Below, one piece after another: positions 16,857 to 25,207 of a DNA stretch of 64,000 nt (position 1 is its first letter; each line of letters opens with the position of its first letter). This stretch comes from Myxococcus sp. RHSTA-1-4 (GTDB lineage: Bacteria > Myxococcota > Myxococcia > Myxococcales > Myxococcaceae), in the NCBI RefSeq assembly GCF_020037125.1, contig NZ_JAIQDG010000031.1:1-64000 (forward strand), read 5' to 3'. The notes under the pieces were generated by a model that saw nothing but the letters and a program-made list of their open reading frames with translations, was not told the DNA's origin and did no database searches. The translations under genes were made by a program, and so were the position numbers.

Positions 16857-18389
16857 ATGGAATCCTCCCAGCTCGTCGCCTCGTGGCTCCAGGGCCGTGC
16901 CACCCTCGGACCGGACCTGGAGCTCCGGCTCGCGCCCCGCACGGTGTCCGCCCTGGCCGGCAAGCTCCGCCGCGCGTACTCGTGGATTGCCACCCAGGCG
17001 CTCGTCAGCCCGTACCAGGACGTGCAGTTCGGTGACCCCGTCGTCCTGAGCGGCGCGGGCACCCGCGTGGAGCTCGGCCCGGTCGGCTTCTCCGCCTACG
17101 TGCTCCTGCCGCTGCTCAACCTCGCCACCTCGCAGCGCCTGCTCTTCATCGGCGCACCCGGGCGCGGCAAGACGACCATGGCCACGCTGCTCGCCCTCAT
17201 CGCCGGTGGCGCCCCGGACGAGGTGCGCCGCTCCGTGCAGCATGGCCACCCGCAGCTCACCCTCACGGACCTGCTCGGCAGCCCGCTGCCCAGCGAGCTG
17301 ATCCGCGCCGAGGACGCCAGCCACATCCGCGTCGCCTGGCGCCGCTGGCTCACCCAGCGCGTGAAAATCGTCGACGAGTACAACCGCATCCCCACCAAGA
17401 CGCAGTCCGCCCTCCTCTCCCTCATGGCCGAGGGCTACGCGGAGATGTTCGAGCAGGTCGTGGAGTGCGGCCGCTCCGCCTGGTTCCTCACCGCCAACGA
17501 CGACCAGGGCGGCGGCACCTTCCCCGTCATCGAGGCCCTCAAGGACCGCATCGACATCGTCGTGCGCAGCATGCCCTTCCACTCGCACCAACTGGACACG
17601 CTCGCGAAGCGCGTGGCCGAGGGCTCGGTGCCGGGCCAGTTCGTCCCCGCCGACATCGTCTTCACCTCCGAGGAGCTGGACGCGCTGGAGCAGGAGGTGC
17701 GCGCCGTGCCCATCCCCCGCGCGGTGCTGGAGCTGCTGGGCTTCTTCGCCGGGCAGCTCGAGTTCTGCCAGCGCGCGTCCGGGCAGCTCGAGTACATGGT
17801 GAAGGACACGCTGCACCTCGCCGGCCGGCGCGTGGCGCACGTATGCACGGAGGACTGCCCGCTCGACAAGAGCGTCAACCTCTGCACCCAGACGGAGAAC
17901 GGCGTCTCCGCCCGCGCGTACCAGGCAGTGCTCCTCTTCGCCAAGGCGCTGGCGTACTTCCGCGGCGCGCCGGAGGTGACGGTGGAGGACCTGCGCCAGG
18001 TGCTCCCCTGGGCGCTGCACGAGAAGCTCAAGCCCAACCCGCAGAGCGCCTTCTTCCAGAAGCCCGAGCACGCGGTGTACCTGCTCGACCGGGCCGGCTG
18101 GGTGCGCCAGCTCTTCGACGCGGCGGTGGTGCAGCAGGCCTCCTACGCGAAGGTGCGCGAGCCCGTGGCGCGGCTGAAGGCCCAGGCCGACAAGGGCCCC
18201 CTCGGGCTCGACGCGGGTGAGGTCCGCCGCCGGATGAGCGACCTCCAGCAGGTGATGGAGAAGATGCTCCAGAAGCAGGAGCTCAACGGCCCGGTCCACG
18301 AGGACCTCGTGCTCCTCAAGAACCTGCACGGCCGCTACGGCGCGTGGCTGCGGAGCCTGGAGCGGCGCGGGAAGGTGGAGGGCGCATGA
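16857..18389 (+). CDS. MoxR-type AAA+ ATPase with a cysteine cluster
   Basis: The product is 510 residues. The ATG at 16857 is the first codon of conserved-looking sequence, but it lacks a clear ribosome binding site, so the start is tentative. Walker A is GAPGRGKTT (K105), Walker B is VKIVDEYNRI (D173, E174), and sensor 1 is FLTANDD (N214). A lid domain follows. The insert HVCTEDCPLDKSVNLC (H328, C330, C334, C343) could bind a metal and is not standard in MoxR proteins. The last 80 residues are helical and may be coiled coil (MSDLQQVMEKMLQKQ). MoxR ATPases act as chaperone-like remodellers with a VWA partner. Here that partner is encoded two genes downstream. The stop overlaps the next ATG (ATGA). 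Confidence 0.85.
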   Translation: MESSQLVASWLQGRATLGPDLELRLAPRTVSALAGKLRRAYSWIATQALVSPYQDVQFGDPVVLSGAGTRVELGPVGFSAYVLLPLLNLATSQRLLFIGAPGRGKTTMATLLALIAGGAPDEVRRSVQHGHPQLTLTDLLGSPLPSELIRAEDASHIRVAWRRWLTQRVKIVDEYNRIPTKTQSALLSLMAEGYAEMFEQVVECGRSAWFLTANDDQGGGTFPVIEALKDRIDIVVRSMPFHSHQLDTLAKRVAEGSVPGQFVPADIVFTSEELDALEQEVRAVPIPRAVLELLGFFAGQLEFCQRASGQLEYMVKDTLHLAGRRVAHVCTEDCPLDKSVNLCTQTENGVSARAYQAVLLFAKALAYFRGAPEVTVEDLRQVLPWALHEKLKPNPQSAFFQKPEHAVYLLDRAGWVRQLFDAAVVQQASYAKVREPVARLKAQADKGPLGLDAGEVRRRMSDLQQVMEKMLQKQELNGPVHEDLVLLKNLHGRYGAWLRSLERRGKVEGA

Positions 18390-19264
18390 GCGGCACCTGG
18401 GAGGAGCAGGCCCGAGAGCTGGCCGCGCAGGGGCCTCGGAAGCATGCGGACTGGGACGCGGCGCTCTTCGAAACGCTGGTCTCCGGCCCCGCGCGGATGC
18501 TGTGGAACGCGCTGTCCGCCGAGCCGCGCCGGGACCGGGTGATGGCCGCATGGCTGAAGCTGGCCGCCGAGGCGGTGGGACTGGGCTACGTGGACCGGGC
18601 CAGCGTGCGCTTCTGCGTCACCGGCCAGGGCCCCACGCCCGAGTCGATGACGCCGCTGTGCCGCTGCCTGTTGCTGCTCGCGCCGGCGCAGCTCCCCGCG
18701 TACCCCGCGGACCGGGCGGTGGCGCTGCTCGCGCGCACGTGGAACCTGTGCGAGGGGCTGGCGGCACAGCCCCTGTGGCTCAATCGCTACGTGGACTCGG
18801 TCGCGGCGTCGGAGCCCCCGGCACTGGAGCAGTTGGAGGAGTTCCTCGCCACCACCCTGGAGCCGGCCCTCACGCCCGCGCGGGCGGCCGCCTTCTCCGG
18901 GCCCTTCACGCTGGCGATGCTGAACACGCGAGAGCTGATGGACGACTTCATCCCCGGGGACATGCACCTCGCGGCCCCCGCCGTCCTCTGCGTGCATGAC
19001 CGGCGCCTCGCTCACACCCAGGTGGGCCTTCTGCTGGCACCGGAGGGCAGGTCACGCTTCCTCGGCTTCCAGCCCTGCCTGGGCCCCGGCCCGGGGGAAA
19101 CGCCGCCCTCGATGGAGCCGCTGAAGAACGCGGTGCGGGTGAACGGCCAGGAGGCCGCGCTGCCGCTGCTGGGTGTGCCCCACCGGATGCTCGCCGCCCG
19201 AAGCGGGTACGTGGTGGCCAGCGCGGTGGACTCGCAGCGGCTGTGGGTGCTGGACACGCCATGA
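18386..19264 (+). CDS. Unknown protein, second gene of the MoxR-VWA operon
   Basis: The product is 292 residues, beginning at an ATGA overlap with the ATPase gene, so it is translationally coupled. The first 190 residues are helical (VMAAWLKLAAEAVGLGYVD, LVSGPARMLWNALS). The last 90 are beta-rich (AHTQVGLLLAPEGRSRFLG). No signal peptide, membrane segment or catalytic motif is seen, and no family is recognised. Its position between ATPase and metallopeptidase-VWA suggests a structural or substrate-binding subunit, by inference. The next gene overlaps it by 4 bp. Confidence 0.7.
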   Translation: MSGTWEEQARELAAQGPRKHADWDAALFETLVSGPARMLWNALSAEPRRDRVMAAWLKLAAEAVGLGYVDRASVRFCVTGQGPTPESMTPLCRCLLLLAPAQLPAYPADRAVALLARTWNLCEGLAAQPLWLNRYVDSVAASEPPALEQLEEFLATTLEPALTPARAAAFSGPFTLAMLNTRELMDDFIPGDMHLAAPAVLCVHDRRLAHTQVGLLLAPEGRSRFLGFQPCLGPGPGETPPSMEPLKNAVRVNGQEAALPLLGVPHRMLAARSGYVVASAVDSQRLWVLDTP

Positions 19265-20964
19265 GCCAGGCCGCCCTCGAGCAGGAGCCCGTGCCCGAGA
19301 CACTGGAGCCGGAGCTCCAGCGTCACGTGGAGTCCTGCTGGCAGCGGGCGCAGGCGCACTGGTCGCGCTTCCTCCTGCTCAGCGAGCCCCGCTCGGCGAA
19401 GCAGGGCTGCTCGCTGGCGCACATCAACCTCGTCAGCCGGCAGGTCTGGTTCAACGCCCGGGAGCTGAGTGAAAAGGACCTGCTGGGCAGCATGGAGGCG
19501 GTGCTCGCGCACGAGGTGGGGCACCACGTGCGCTACCCCGGCAGCCTGAGCGTCTCCGCGCGCCTGCGCATGCTGGAGAAGACGCTGCTGCCGCTCGGCG
19601 ACTACTCACTCATCAACGTCTTCTGCGACCTGCTCATCAACGAGCAGCTCGGCACCGACGAGGCGCTGCGGCCGCAGCTCATCGCCATCTACCGCGCCTT
19701 CCAGGGCGAGGTGCGCTGGAAGCAGGACCCGGCCTTCCTCTTCTACCTCTCCATCTACGAGGAGCTCTGGCGGCTGGAGCCTGGGGGTCTGATGGGGCCG
19801 GGGTACAAGGCCTTCTCCAAGCACTTCCCGGACGCGCGCGCGGACGCGCAACTGGTGGCGCAGAACCTCTTCCACCTGGGCCCCAACGTCTACACGCAGT
19901 TCCTCTACTTCGTGTCCATCTGCTCGCGCTACGTGCAGCCGCTCAAGGGCGAGCTGCCGGAGAGCACGGACCCGCAGGCCTGCTGCAGGGGCGAGCCTGG
20001 CCCGGAGGACTGGGCGGAGGCGCTCACGCCGGGAGCGCGGGAGAAGGAGGCGGTGCGCCGCGCGCTGGCGGAGGGTTGGCTCGACGAGGAGAACGCGGAG
20101 CGGCTCGTGGGAGAGAAGAGCCGGGAACGGCGCATCGCCTCGCTGCCCGGGCAGGGGACGGCGAACGCGGAGGCCGTGCCCGAGGTCATGGCCGCGTACT
20201 ACCGGCGGGAGGCGGAGCGCCACCTGCTGCGCCCACCGGACCGGCTGCACCTGGGCGAGGCGGTGGTGCCCACCACGCTGGAGGAGTGGGAGCTGGGAGA
20301 CCCGCTGCCCTCGGTGGACTGGCTGGCCACGCTCGGCCTGCGCGGGGACAGGCTGGGCGCGGTGATGCCGCTGAAGCGCGAGCGCATCGCCGACTACGAG
20401 GGCCAGGACGTGCCGCTGTGGCAGCCGCGCGTGGAAATCTACCTGGACGTCTCCGGCTCCATGCCGGACCCGCGCACCACGCTCAACGCGATGACGCTGG
20501 CCGCGCAGATTCTCTGCGTGGGCGCCGTGCGCGCGGGCGGCTGGGTGCGGGCGCTGCTCTACTCGGGGGACACGGTGGCCTACTGGACGTGGTGCCGCTC
20601 CGAGGTGGAGATGTCTCGCTTCCTGATGCACTACATCGGCGGAGGGACGGAGTTCCCCTTCGCGAAGCTGGCGGACTCCGTGCGCGAGCAGCGGGGCCGG
20701 CAGCCCACGCGCATCGTCATCACCGACCGGGACTTCGACCACAACTACGACTCCGATGCGAGCCACGCGCGCATCTTCTCGGAGGCCACGGATGCGTCCG
20801 CGCCACTGGTGCTGCTGCTGCACCATCCCGCCCCCGAGCGGGTGGCGCACTACCGGAAGCAGGGCGCCCGCGTGGCCGAGGTGATGGAGCTGGAGGACTT
20901 TCCGAAGGTGGCGGCCGCGCTCGCGCACGCCCTCTTCCAGGAGGAGCGACATGTCGCCCTTTGA
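19261..20964 (+). CDS. Metallopeptidase-like protein with C-terminal VWA domain (DUF2201 type)
   Basis: The product is 567 residues, starting at an ATGA overlap. The N-terminal domain holds the zinc motif HEVGHH (H84, E85, H88) followed by FCDLLINEQL, where D123 is placed like the third metal ligand of DUF2201_N putative metallopeptidases. The C-terminal domain begins VEIYLDVSGSMPDP, a complete MIDAS DxSxS (D396, S398, S400), followed by RIVITDRDFD. VWA proteins of this kind pair with MoxR ATPases, which use the MIDAS face to engage the partner. If the peptidase is active, the pair would couple ATP-driven remodelling to cleavage. Substrate and activity are untested. Confidence 0.82.
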   Translation: MSQAALEQEPVPETLEPELQRHVESCWQRAQAHWSRFLLLSEPRSAKQGCSLAHINLVSRQVWFNARELSEKDLLGSMEAVLAHEVGHHVRYPGSLSVSARLRMLEKTLLPLGDYSLINVFCDLLINEQLGTDEALRPQLIAIYRAFQGEVRWKQDPAFLFYLSIYEELWRLEPGGLMGPGYKAFSKHFPDARADAQLVAQNLFHLGPNVYTQFLYFVSICSRYVQPLKGELPESTDPQACCRGEPGPEDWAEALTPGAREKEAVRRALAEGWLDEENAERLVGEKSRERRIASLPGQGTANAEAVPEVMAAYYRREAERHLLRPPDRLHLGEAVVPTTLEEWELGDPLPSVDWLATLGLRGDRLGAVMPLKRERIADYEGQDVPLWQPRVEIYLDVSGSMPDPRTTLNAMTLAAQILCVGAVRAGGWVRALLYSGDTVAYWTWCRSEVEMSRFLMHYIGGGTEFPFAKLADSVREQRGRQPTRIVITDRDFDHNYDSDASHARIFSEATDASAPLVLLLHHPAPERVAHYRKQGARVAEVMELEDFPKVAAALAHALFQEERHVAL

Positions 20965-21580
20965 GAAGCTCTTCGGCCGCAAGGGGGGCGCGCCCTCCGC
21001 GGAACAGCCCCGGCTGCGGCTGACCGCACTCTGCGCGGCCCTGTCCCAGCGCCGCCCCGCGATGGAGAGCGCGGAGGTGGACCCCGTGCTCGTCCGCGCC
21101 TGGCTGGCGGACTTCTACCGGGACCAGGGTCTGGAGCCACTGCACCCGGACACCTTCCTCACGCTGTGCGTCGACCTGATGCCGGAGGGCTGGCGGCGGC
21201 TCGCGCTGGTGACGGACGCGCTGACGGATGGCGCGGTGGGCCCGGTGGTCGCGGCACTGGCACGGATTCAGGGGGTGGAGAAGCAGGTGCGTGCCGGCTT
21301 CGTGGACTTCGCGCGGGAGACGCATCTGCTGACGCTGGAGCTGGTGGGCCTGAGCGAATTGCGGCTGGAGGAGCTGGCACGCCGGTGGGTCCACGCGCTG
21401 GGTGCCGGCATCGAAGGCGAGTCGCCGGAGGAGAGCGCGCAGCGGCTGAAGCGGCTGGACTACACGCGCCTGCTGGAAGAAGCGGAGCGTGCGAAGCGCG
21501 GAGCGGAGTCCCGGCAGGAGAAGCTGAAGAAGCTGCGCGAGGAGCAGGACAAGCGGATGGCGCCCCGGGGGAAGTGGTAG
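20951..21580 (+). CDS. Unknown protein, fourth gene of the MoxR-VWA operon
   Basis: The product is 209 residues. The start overlaps the previous gene by 14 bp, with GAGGAG just upstream inside that gene. It is all helical. The C-terminal 45 residues are charged and probably coiled coil (EEAERAKRGAESRQEKLKKL). No catalytic motif, signal or membrane segment is seen and I recognise no family. The tight overlap indicates it belongs to the same complex or pathway as the ATPase and VWA proteins. Confidence 0.7.
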   Translation: MSPFEKLFGRKGGAPSAEQPRLRLTALCAALSQRRPAMESAEVDPVLVRAWLADFYRDQGLEPLHPDTFLTLCVDLMPEGWRRLALVTDALTDGAVGPVVAALARIQGVEKQVRAGFVDFARETHLLTLELVGLSELRLEELARRWVHALGAGIEGESPEESAQRLKRLDYTRLLEEAERAKRGAESRQEKLKKLREEQDKRMAPRGKW

Positions 21581-21582
21581 CC

Positions 21583-22296
21583 ATGCTCGAGACGCCCGAA
21601 CGCGCCGGCACGGCGTACCCGGCTGAAGACCTGCGGCGCTACCAGTTCCACACCGGCGCGCCGCTGAGGCCCCTGAAGCCGGACGAGCCCTGCCCGGTGC
21701 TGTACCGCGACCTGGGCCCGGTGGCGCTGCGACGGTATCTCCGCGGAACGCTGCCCCGGCTGGCGGGCCCGCTCACGCCGCTGCTCTACATGCGCACGCT
21801 GAGCTTCCGCGAGCCGTACACGGATTACGAGAACACCGGCCGCCTCGTCTTCCTGAGGCCGCTGCACGTGCAGCCGTGGGACTCGGGTGTGCCCGGCGTG
21901 TACGTGGCCCGGGCCACGCGGCCGGTGGACCTGTCCACGGTGGCGTACTGCCCGGGCTCCATTCCACTGGAGTCCGTGGAGCCACTGGCGCGCGAGGTGG
22001 CGGACGCGGCCGAGCTTCGCGAGGCACTGGGCGGACGTGTCTATGACGAAGCGGTGAGTGGCGCGCTGCACGCGCTGGACGGACTGGTGGCGGAGATGGA
22101 GTCGGCGGAGACTCGCGCGGAGCCGCTGCGGCGGGCGCTCCAGTCGAACCAGCGCGACGTGCGGCTGCGGGCGCGGGATGAGCTGGCGCGACTGGGGCTG
22201 AAGGAGAACGACCTGTGCGCCGCATGGCACCACGTGCCGCGAGAGCGCCGGGCGCTGCTGATGGACGCACTGCCCCGGCTCCGCCTTCCGGGGTAG
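21583..22296 (+). CDS. Unknown protein, fifth gene of the MoxR-VWA operon
   Basis: The product is 237 residues and starts 2 bp after the preceding stop. The first 150 residues look alpha/beta with many aromatics (YRDLGPVALRRYLRG, LLYMRTLSFREPYTDYENTG). The remainder is helical with repeats reminiscent of a HEAT unit (SNQRDVRLRARDELARLGL). It has no exported features and no known family. It is the last gene of the five-gene run; the next start is 66 bp on. Confidence 0.68.
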   Translation: MLETPERAGTAYPAEDLRRYQFHTGAPLRPLKPDEPCPVLYRDLGPVALRRYLRGTLPRLAGPLTPLLYMRTLSFREPYTDYENTGRLVFLRPLHVQPWDSGVPGVYVARATRPVDLSTVAYCPGSIPLESVEPLAREVADAAELREALGGRVYDEAVSGALHALDGLVAEMESAETRAEPLRRALQSNQRDVRLRARDELARLGLKENDLCAAWHHVPRERRALLMDALPRLRLPG

Positions 22297-22362
22297 CCCC
22301 GCGGGCATTTGCGCAATCCTGGGGCCTGGGGTGTTGGTACAGGGCCGAGCACCGGAATTTCC

Positions 22363-22848
22363 ATGCCCGAAGACCGACTTCACGCGCTGTACCGCACCTA
22401 CGGGCCCGCCCTGTACGCCCGGTGCCGACAGATACTGGGCGACGACGCGGCGGCGGCCGACGCCGCGCAGGAGACCTTCCTCCGGCTTCACCGCCACCTG
22501 GACCGCGCGCCGGACGCCAGCCAGGCCCTGGCCTACATCTACCGCGTCGCCACCAACTACTGCCTCAACCAGGCGAGGGACCGCCGCCGCCGGGCGGAGC
22601 CCATGGCCGACCTGCCCGACGTCCTGGGCGCCGACGCGGAGCGGCTGCTGGAGGACCGGGACCTCGCGCGCCGCCTCATCACCACCGCGCCCCCCAAGGT
22701 GGCGGAGGTGGCCTGGCTCCACCTCGCCGACGGCATGACGCAGGACGAGGTCGCCCGGGTGCTTGGCATCTCCCGCCGCACCGTCGTCAGCCGGCTCGCC
22801 GACTTCCACCGACACGCCCGAACGCTCACCGGGAGCAGCCCCTCATGA
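22363..22848 (+). CDS. ECF-type RNA polymerase sigma factor
   Basis: The product is 161 residues. Region 2 spans about residues 5-75 (LYRTYGPALYARCRQILGD, DAAQETFLRLHRHL, QALAYIYRVATNYCLN). Region 4 spans about 105-150 with a helix-turn-helix (MTQDEVARVLGISRRTVVSRL). The start at 22363 is the only ATG before region 2. The stop overlaps the anti-sigma start (ATGA), the usual sigma/anti-sigma coupling. It should direct transcription of a small regulon, most likely including its own operon with the caspase-like gene. Confidence 0.9.
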   Translation: MPEDRLHALYRTYGPALYARCRQILGDDAAAADAAQETFLRLHRHLDRAPDASQALAYIYRVATNYCLNQARDRRRRAEPMADLPDVLGADAERLLEDRDLARRLITTAPPKVAEVAWLHLADGMTQDEVARVLGISRRTVVSRLADFHRHARTLTGSSPS

Positions 22849-23582
22849 ATCCCGCCCACCTCTCCAGTCTCAAGCTCGACGCCCTCGCGCTGGACGCGCT
22901 GCCCGCCCGGGAGCGCACCGACGCGCAGGCCCACCTGGACGCCTGCGCCACCTGCCGCGCCCGCGCCGGAGAGCTGGCGGCGCTGCGGAGCCACTTCACG
23001 GTGAACGTGCTGCCCCGCACCGCGCCCGCCCTCCGGAGGCCGCCCGCGTGGGCCTCCGCCTGGCGCTGGTGGGTGCCCGCGCTGGCCACCGCCGCCGTGC
23101 TGTTGTTGATGCTGCGCCCGGTGGCCGGAGTGGAGCCCGAGTTCGGCGTGAAGGGCGGCGCGGCACTCCAGCTCTATGCCCACCGGGACGCGCGCACCTG
23201 GAAGGTGGAGGAGGGCGAGGCGCTCTCCCCGGGTGACCAGGTGCGCTTCCGGGTGGACCCGGGAGGCCTGCCCTACGCGCTGGTGGTGTCGGTGGACGGC
23301 GCCGGGCAGGTGAACACGTACCACCCCTACGGCGGCGCGCGGAGCGCCCTTCTTCCCACCCGGGGCGTGGTGGAGATTCCCGGCAGCATCGTGCTGGACG
23401 ACGCGCGCGGCCCCGAGCGACTCTTCGCCCTCTTCTCCCGCGAGCCCCTGGCCTTCGACGCGGTCGCCCCCGCGCTGAAGGAGCTCGCCGCGGGTGGGGC
23501 CGACGCCATCCGGGACCGCACCCGCCTGCCCGTCCCCGCGGGGGCACAGGCCACCTTCCTCTTCGAGAAGACCTCGCCGTGA
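22845..23582 (+). CDS. Membrane-anchored zinc-finger anti-sigma factor
   Basis: The product is 245 residues. The N-terminal segment has the anti-sigma zinc motif HxxxCxxC (AHLDACATCRA). One transmembrane helix follows (WWVPALATAAVLLLM, about residues 75-92). The outer part of about 150 residues (PGDQVRFRVDPGGLPYALVVSV) resembles a DUF4384-like sensory beta domain. It would hold the ECF sigma at the membrane and release it on an external signal. It overlaps the sigma gene upstream and the caspase-like gene downstream (GTGA). Confidence 0.82.
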   Translation: MNPAHLSSLKLDALALDALPARERTDAQAHLDACATCRARAGELAALRSHFTVNVLPRTAPALRRPPAWASAWRWWVPALATAAVLLLMLRPVAGVEPEFGVKGGAALQLYAHRDARTWKVEEGEALSPGDQVRFRVDPGGLPYALVVSVDGAGQVNTYHPYGGARSALLPTRGVVEIPGSIVLDDARGPERLFALFSREPLAFDAVAPALKELAAGGADAIRDRTRLPVPAGAQATFLFEKTSP

Positions 23583-25114
23583 CGCTCCTCGCCCGCTGCC
23601 TCGTGCTCGCCGCCGCGCTCACCGCGGCCCTGCCCGCCCAGGCCGGCACCCGCCGGCTCGCCGTCCTCGTGGGCCACAACGTCGGAAGCGGCGAGCGCCC
23701 GCCGCTGCGCTACGCGGAGGCGGACGCCGCCAAGCTCGCGAGCGTGCTCACGGAGCTGGGGGACGTGGCGCCCTCGGACCTCCTCGTGCTCCAGGGCCGG
23801 GACCTGGCCACGGTGCGTGGTGCGCTCGAGCGCGTGGCCCGCCAGGTGGCCGCCCTGCGCGCCGTGCCCGGCACGCGCGTGGTGCTGCTCTTCTACTTCT
23901 CCGGGCACTCGGACGGCGTGGCGCTGGAGCTGGGCACGGAGCGGCTGCCCTACGCGGACCTGCGACGGTGGCTGGAGGCGACGCGGGCGGACGTGCGCCT
24001 GGCCATCGTGGACAGCTGCCGCAGCGGCGCGCTCCTGCGCTTCAAGGGTGGCCGTCCCGGCCCCGGCTTCGAGCTGCGGCTGACGGACGAGCTGCACAGC
24101 ACCGGCCACGCGCTGCTCACCTCCAGCGCGGAGGACGAGCTGGCGCTCGAGTCGCGCGAGGTGGGCGGCTCCCTCTTCACGCACCACCTGGTGTCCGGAC
24201 TGCGCGGCGCGGCGGACAGCTCGGGAGACGGGCTGGTGACGCTCGCGGAGGCGTACCAGTACGCGTACGCCCATACCGTGTCGGCCACCGCGGACGTGCT
24301 GCTGGGCCGCCAGCACCCGGCCTATGACTACCGGCTGAGCGGCAAGGGCGAGCTGGTGCTCACCCAGCTTCCCAGCCCCGGCACGGCGCTGGAGCTGCCG
24401 TCGGACTTCGAGCGCGCGCTGCTGCTGCGTCCGGACCGGGGCCAGGTGCTGGCCGAGCTGGGCCCGGGCGCGGTGCCCCGGCTGGCGGTACCTCCCGGAG
24501 ACTATGAGCTGCGCGCCTGGCGCGCCGGACGGCAGCACGGCGGCACCGTGCGCGCGGCCGCCGGCGAGGTGCGGCACGTGCGCTGGGAGGACCTCGCGCC
24601 CATGCCGTCCGCCACGCCCGTGTCCGGCGCCAAGGGCGCCGCGGTGGAGCCCGCTCCCCGTGAGCCCGTCCTGCGCCTGGGCATCGGCGCCGGCCTGCGC
24701 AAGTCCGTGGCGGAGGACATGGGGCCGCTCCAGGCGCTGCGGCTGGAGCTGAGCGGCACGGACTCGCGGGGGCTGGTGGCCTCGGTGGAGGTGGCGCGAG
24801 GAGCCCGCCCCGTGGGGCGCGAGGCCGCGGGTGTCCTGGCCCTGGGCTACCGCTGGGGCACGCGGCGGGGCGCGCTGGAGGCCGCCGTGGGTGTGGAGGC
24901 GGGCGCGCAGTTCCTCCGGCAGTCCACGGGGGCCGGCGTCGGCTGGGCCCTCGCGCCCAGCCTGGGTCCCACGGCCACGCTGTCGTGGAAGGTGGCATCC
25001 CGGCTGGCCCTCCAGCTCGGTGGCCGCGCGCCCCTCTCCATCGTCCCGCAGGACGGGGCAGGGAGGCTCCGGCTGCTGCCCGGCGCGGAGCTGGGCGCGC
25101 GGGTGGACCTCTAG
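23579..25114 (+). CDS. Exported caspase-like (C14) protease with C-terminal beta domain
   Basis: The product is 511 residues with a GTG start in a GTGA overlap. A signal peptide (LVLAAALTAALPAQA) comes first. The caspase p20-like fold spans about 24-250, with catalytic His110 in YFSGHSDG and Cys147 in VDSCRSGAL. A middle beta domain (about 265-345, PPGDYELRAWRAG) and a C-terminal 150-residue region with alternating beta strands (LRLGIGAGLRKS, LALQLGGRAPLS) follow. The C-terminal region could be a small outer-membrane barrel. Control by its own ECF/anti-sigma pair implies induction by envelope stress. Targets are unknown. A hairpin lies 7 bp past the stop. Confidence 0.85.
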   Translation: MTLLARCLVLAAALTAALPAQAGTRRLAVLVGHNVGSGERPPLRYAEADAAKLASVLTELGDVAPSDLLVLQGRDLATVRGALERVARQVAALRAVPGTRVVLLFYFSGHSDGVALELGTERLPYADLRRWLEATRADVRLAIVDSCRSGALLRFKGGRPGPGFELRLTDELHSTGHALLTSSAEDELALESREVGGSLFTHHLVSGLRGAADSSGDGLVTLAEAYQYAYAHTVSATADVLLGRQHPAYDYRLSGKGELVLTQLPSPGTALELPSDFERALLLRPDRGQVLAELGPGAVPRLAVPPGDYELRAWRAGRQHGGTVRAAAGEVRHVRWEDLAPMPSATPVSGAKGAAVEPAPREPVLRLGIGAGLRKSVAEDMGPLQALRLELSGTDSRGLVASVEVARGARPVGREAAGVLALGYRWGTRRGALEAAVGVEAGAQFLRQSTGAGVGWALAPSLGPTATLSWKVASRLALQLGGRAPLSIVPQDGAGRLRLLPGAELGARVDL

Positions 25115-25120
25115 CCACGG

Positions 25121-25135
25121 ACGGGCGCGGCCCGT
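25121..25135 (+). terminator. Short hairpin after the caspase-like gene
   Basis: ACGGGC-GCG-GCCCGT forms a perfect 6-bp stem with a 3-nt loop, beginning 7 bp after the stop codon and followed by TTGCGCAGTTT. It is a plausible end for the sigma/anti-sigma/caspase transcript. Confidence 0.4.
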
Positions 25136-25207
25136 TGCGCAGTTTCAGGCGCCACGGGGTTCTTCCGCGTGAACGAGATGACGGAGGCGGTCGTGACGCG
25201 GAGCAGG

